NCBI GenBank assembly: GCA_902766885.1
Contig: CACXFS010000013.1
Span: forward strand, 1-51,027
Reading direction: 5' to 3'
Length of the DNA: 51,027 nt
Origin: an uncultured Ruminococcus sp.
GTDB lineage: Bacteria; Bacillota; Clostridia; Oscillospirales; Acutalibacteraceae
In this document: piece after piece, positions 49,307 to 51,027 of the stretch
How positions within the stretch are numbered: the stretch's first letter is position 1
Layout of the letters: the number at the start of each line of letters is the position of its first letter
Translations under genes and position numbers: made by a program
The notes under the pieces: generated by a model
Told to the model about the DNA's origin: nothing
Database searches by the model: none
The model's input: only the letters and a program-made list of their open reading frames with translations

Positions 49307-51027
49307 TATTTAATTCACACCCTCCGTGTGGAGGGTGACGCAGATGCATCATTCCGCCGTAGGAGCGTGTTCTATTTCAATCCACACCCTCCGAGTGGAG
49401 GGTGACTTAGGAAAAGCAATAGGCGGTATTGGCGAAATACTTGATTTCAATCCACACCCTCCGAGTGGAGGGTGACAAGTCTTAAAAGAATTTCTTTTGT
49501 AACATTAATAATTTCAATCCACACCCTCCGAGTGGAGGGTGACAGTTTTTCGGTCATAAAGATTCATAAAAAAGGGATTTCAATCCACACCCTCCGAGTG
49601 GAGGGTGACTCTTAACGCTTCCGGTGTTAAGTAGTCCATTTGTTCATTTCAATCCACACCCTCCGAGTGGAGGGTGACGCAGAAATCCTTATCGGTATGA
49701 CCGACGAAGAAAATTTCAATCCACACCCTCCGAGTGGAGGGTGACTGTAAATTTCAATTATTCTTGTTTTGCTTGCGTATTTCAATCCACACCCTCCGAG
49801 TGGAGGGTGACATAATCAATAATTTCCTTTGCACTTTTAAAAGCGATTTCAATCCACACCCTCCGAGTGGAGGGTGACAGGGTTTAGTAGCAAACAAGCT
49901 GTAACAATGATTATTTCAATCCACACCCTCCGAGTGGAGGGTGACCTCCCCATGCAAAACAGCCTGCAAGGCTTTCAAGTATTTCAATCCACACCCTCCG
50001 AGTGGAGGGTGACCAAAAAAACAATTACAAATCCGCACACTGTTAAAATATTTCAATCCACACCCTCCGAGTGGAGGGTGACCGATGTACGCAAAATATG
50101 GTGAGCATTCACCGGATTTCAATCCACACCCTCCGAGTGGAGGGTGACGATAAATAAAGAAGCCGAGAGGGCGTTGAAAAATATTTCAATCCACACCCTC
50201 CGAGTGGAGGGTGACAGCTAATAAAAGAGCTTACCTGCGAGGTGAGGGTATTTCAATCCACACCCTCCGAGTGGAGGGTGACCCAAAGTGCAAGCACCTA
50301 TAAGATGTTTATTATCGATTTCAATCCACACCCTCCGAGTGGAGGGTGACCCGTTAACCTCGCCGAAAATACCCGGCGAGGTATGATTTCAATCCACACC
50401 CTCCGAGTGGAGGGTGACCGTATCAAGCTATGCCGAGGGCGACTATCGCAAAATATTTCAATCCACACCCTCCGAGTGGAGGGTGACGTCAGTATTCGAT
50501 ACGGCCTCTTTACCCTTTTTGTATTTCAATCCACACCCTCCGAGTGGAGGGTGACTATTGTAAGATTATTAGCTTTGGTACTGTCGCGCTATTTCAATCC
50601 ACACCCTCCGAGTGGAGGGTGACATTTTGGAAATCATTGATTTTGTTATAAATCAGATTTCAATCCACACCCTCCGAGTGGAGGGTGACAATTTTGGAAA
50701 TCATTGATTTTGTTATAAATCAGATTTCAATCCACACCCTCCGAGTGGAGGGTGACGATAGAGGTGGGACGCAGTCTTGCGGATGTGCGAATTTCAATCC
50801 ACACCCTCCGAGTGGAGGGTGACGGTTATACTCGGCTTTAAACAAGCCGACAGAATCGATTTCAATCCACACCCTCCGAGTGGAGGGTGACTCTGTCAAG
50901 CCTTGTGGGTAAAATCACAGGCAAGAATTTCAATCCACACCCTCCGAGTGGAGGGTGACCTCTTTTTCTTTTTCTTCAATTGCCGCTTGGTATTATTTCA
51001 ATCCACACCCTCCGAGTGGAGGGTGAC
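49307..51027 (-). CRISPR. Type I-C-like CRISPR array, 26 repeats, continues past the window
   Basis: Repeats of 33 bases start at 49307, 49374, 49444, 49511, 49577, 49646, 49713, 49779, 49846, 49913, 49981, 50050, 50116, 50183, 50250, 50318, 50386, 50455, 50523, 50591, 50657, 50724, 50791, 50859, 50927 and 50995. Twenty-five are identical; the first differs at five bases. The 25 spacers are 33-37 bases. Each repeat begins ATTTCAATCC, folds as CACCCTCC/GGAGGGTG with a GAGT loop and ends TGAC. Read on the minus strand it ends GTGGATTGAAAT, as type I-C repeats do. The degenerate repeat at the left marks the leader-distal end, so leader and cas genes should lie to the right, outside the window. 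Confidence 0.97.

Noticed and set aside
49874-50622. Open frames reading FQSTPSEWRVT-like repeats
   Set aside because: They are translations of CRISPR repeats and spacers in both strands, not genes.

Overview
The window looks like a chromosomal segment of a low-GC, spore-forming Gram-positive anaerobe of the class Clostridia, most likely Ruminococcus or a close Oscillospiraceae relative. Supporting signs are a spore germination (GerA/B/C-type) operon, WhiA, HPr kinase, RqcP, an Na+-translocating decarboxylase, a flavodiiron protein, a protein with a dockerin-type repeat, and AT-rich intergenic DNA with canonical sigma-A promoters. The genus is inferred; no rRNA gene is present to fix it.

Layout. 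1-499: non-coding DNA holding two copies of a short repeat module and hairpins. 500-22582: a long leftward run of housekeeping genes (hprK, PHP, murB, rapZ, whiA, xseB, ispA, dxs, tlyA, nadK, argR, recN, recJ, rel, dtd, MBL hydrolase, hemZ, zinc-ribbon protein, MOP flippase, mazG, hup, rqcP), many overlapping or a few bases apart. They serve carbon control, wall precursor and isoprenoid synthesis, DNA repair, the stringent response and translation quality control. 22695-25789: a three-gene germination-receptor operon with an unusually short C subunit. 25881-26935: a divergent DUF421-DUF4363 pair. 26936-29495: a zinc-type ABC importer. 29578-31996: secDF. 32238-33518: a type Ic aminotransferase. 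33701-35094: a Wzz-like protein and a tyrosine kinase. 35273-36982: beta and gamma subunits of a sodium-pumping decarboxylase. 37167-41778: a GH3 lipoprotein, a COG2509 flavoprotein and a secreted multidomain SGNH hydrolase with a dockerin-like module. 41936-42153: a candidate small RNA. 42397-43557: a flavodiiron protein.

43637-49068: a leftward operon (VTC-type polyphosphate polymerase domain, DUF4956 membrane protein, Cthe_2159-like beta-helix lipoprotein) facing a rightward two-component system across a shared regulatory region. A 13-base motif appears in opposite orientation near both promoters, so the regulator may control both sides. This is the most interesting functional unit in the window.

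49307-51027: a CRISPR array of 26 repeats and 25 spacers that runs off the right edge. The repeat is type I-C-like. The degenerate repeat at the left end and the repeat orientation indicate leftward transcription, with leader and cas genes expected beyond the right edge. Two adjacent spacers are near-identical, differing by one base at one end. No tRNA, rRNA, insertion sequence or prophage gene was recognised.
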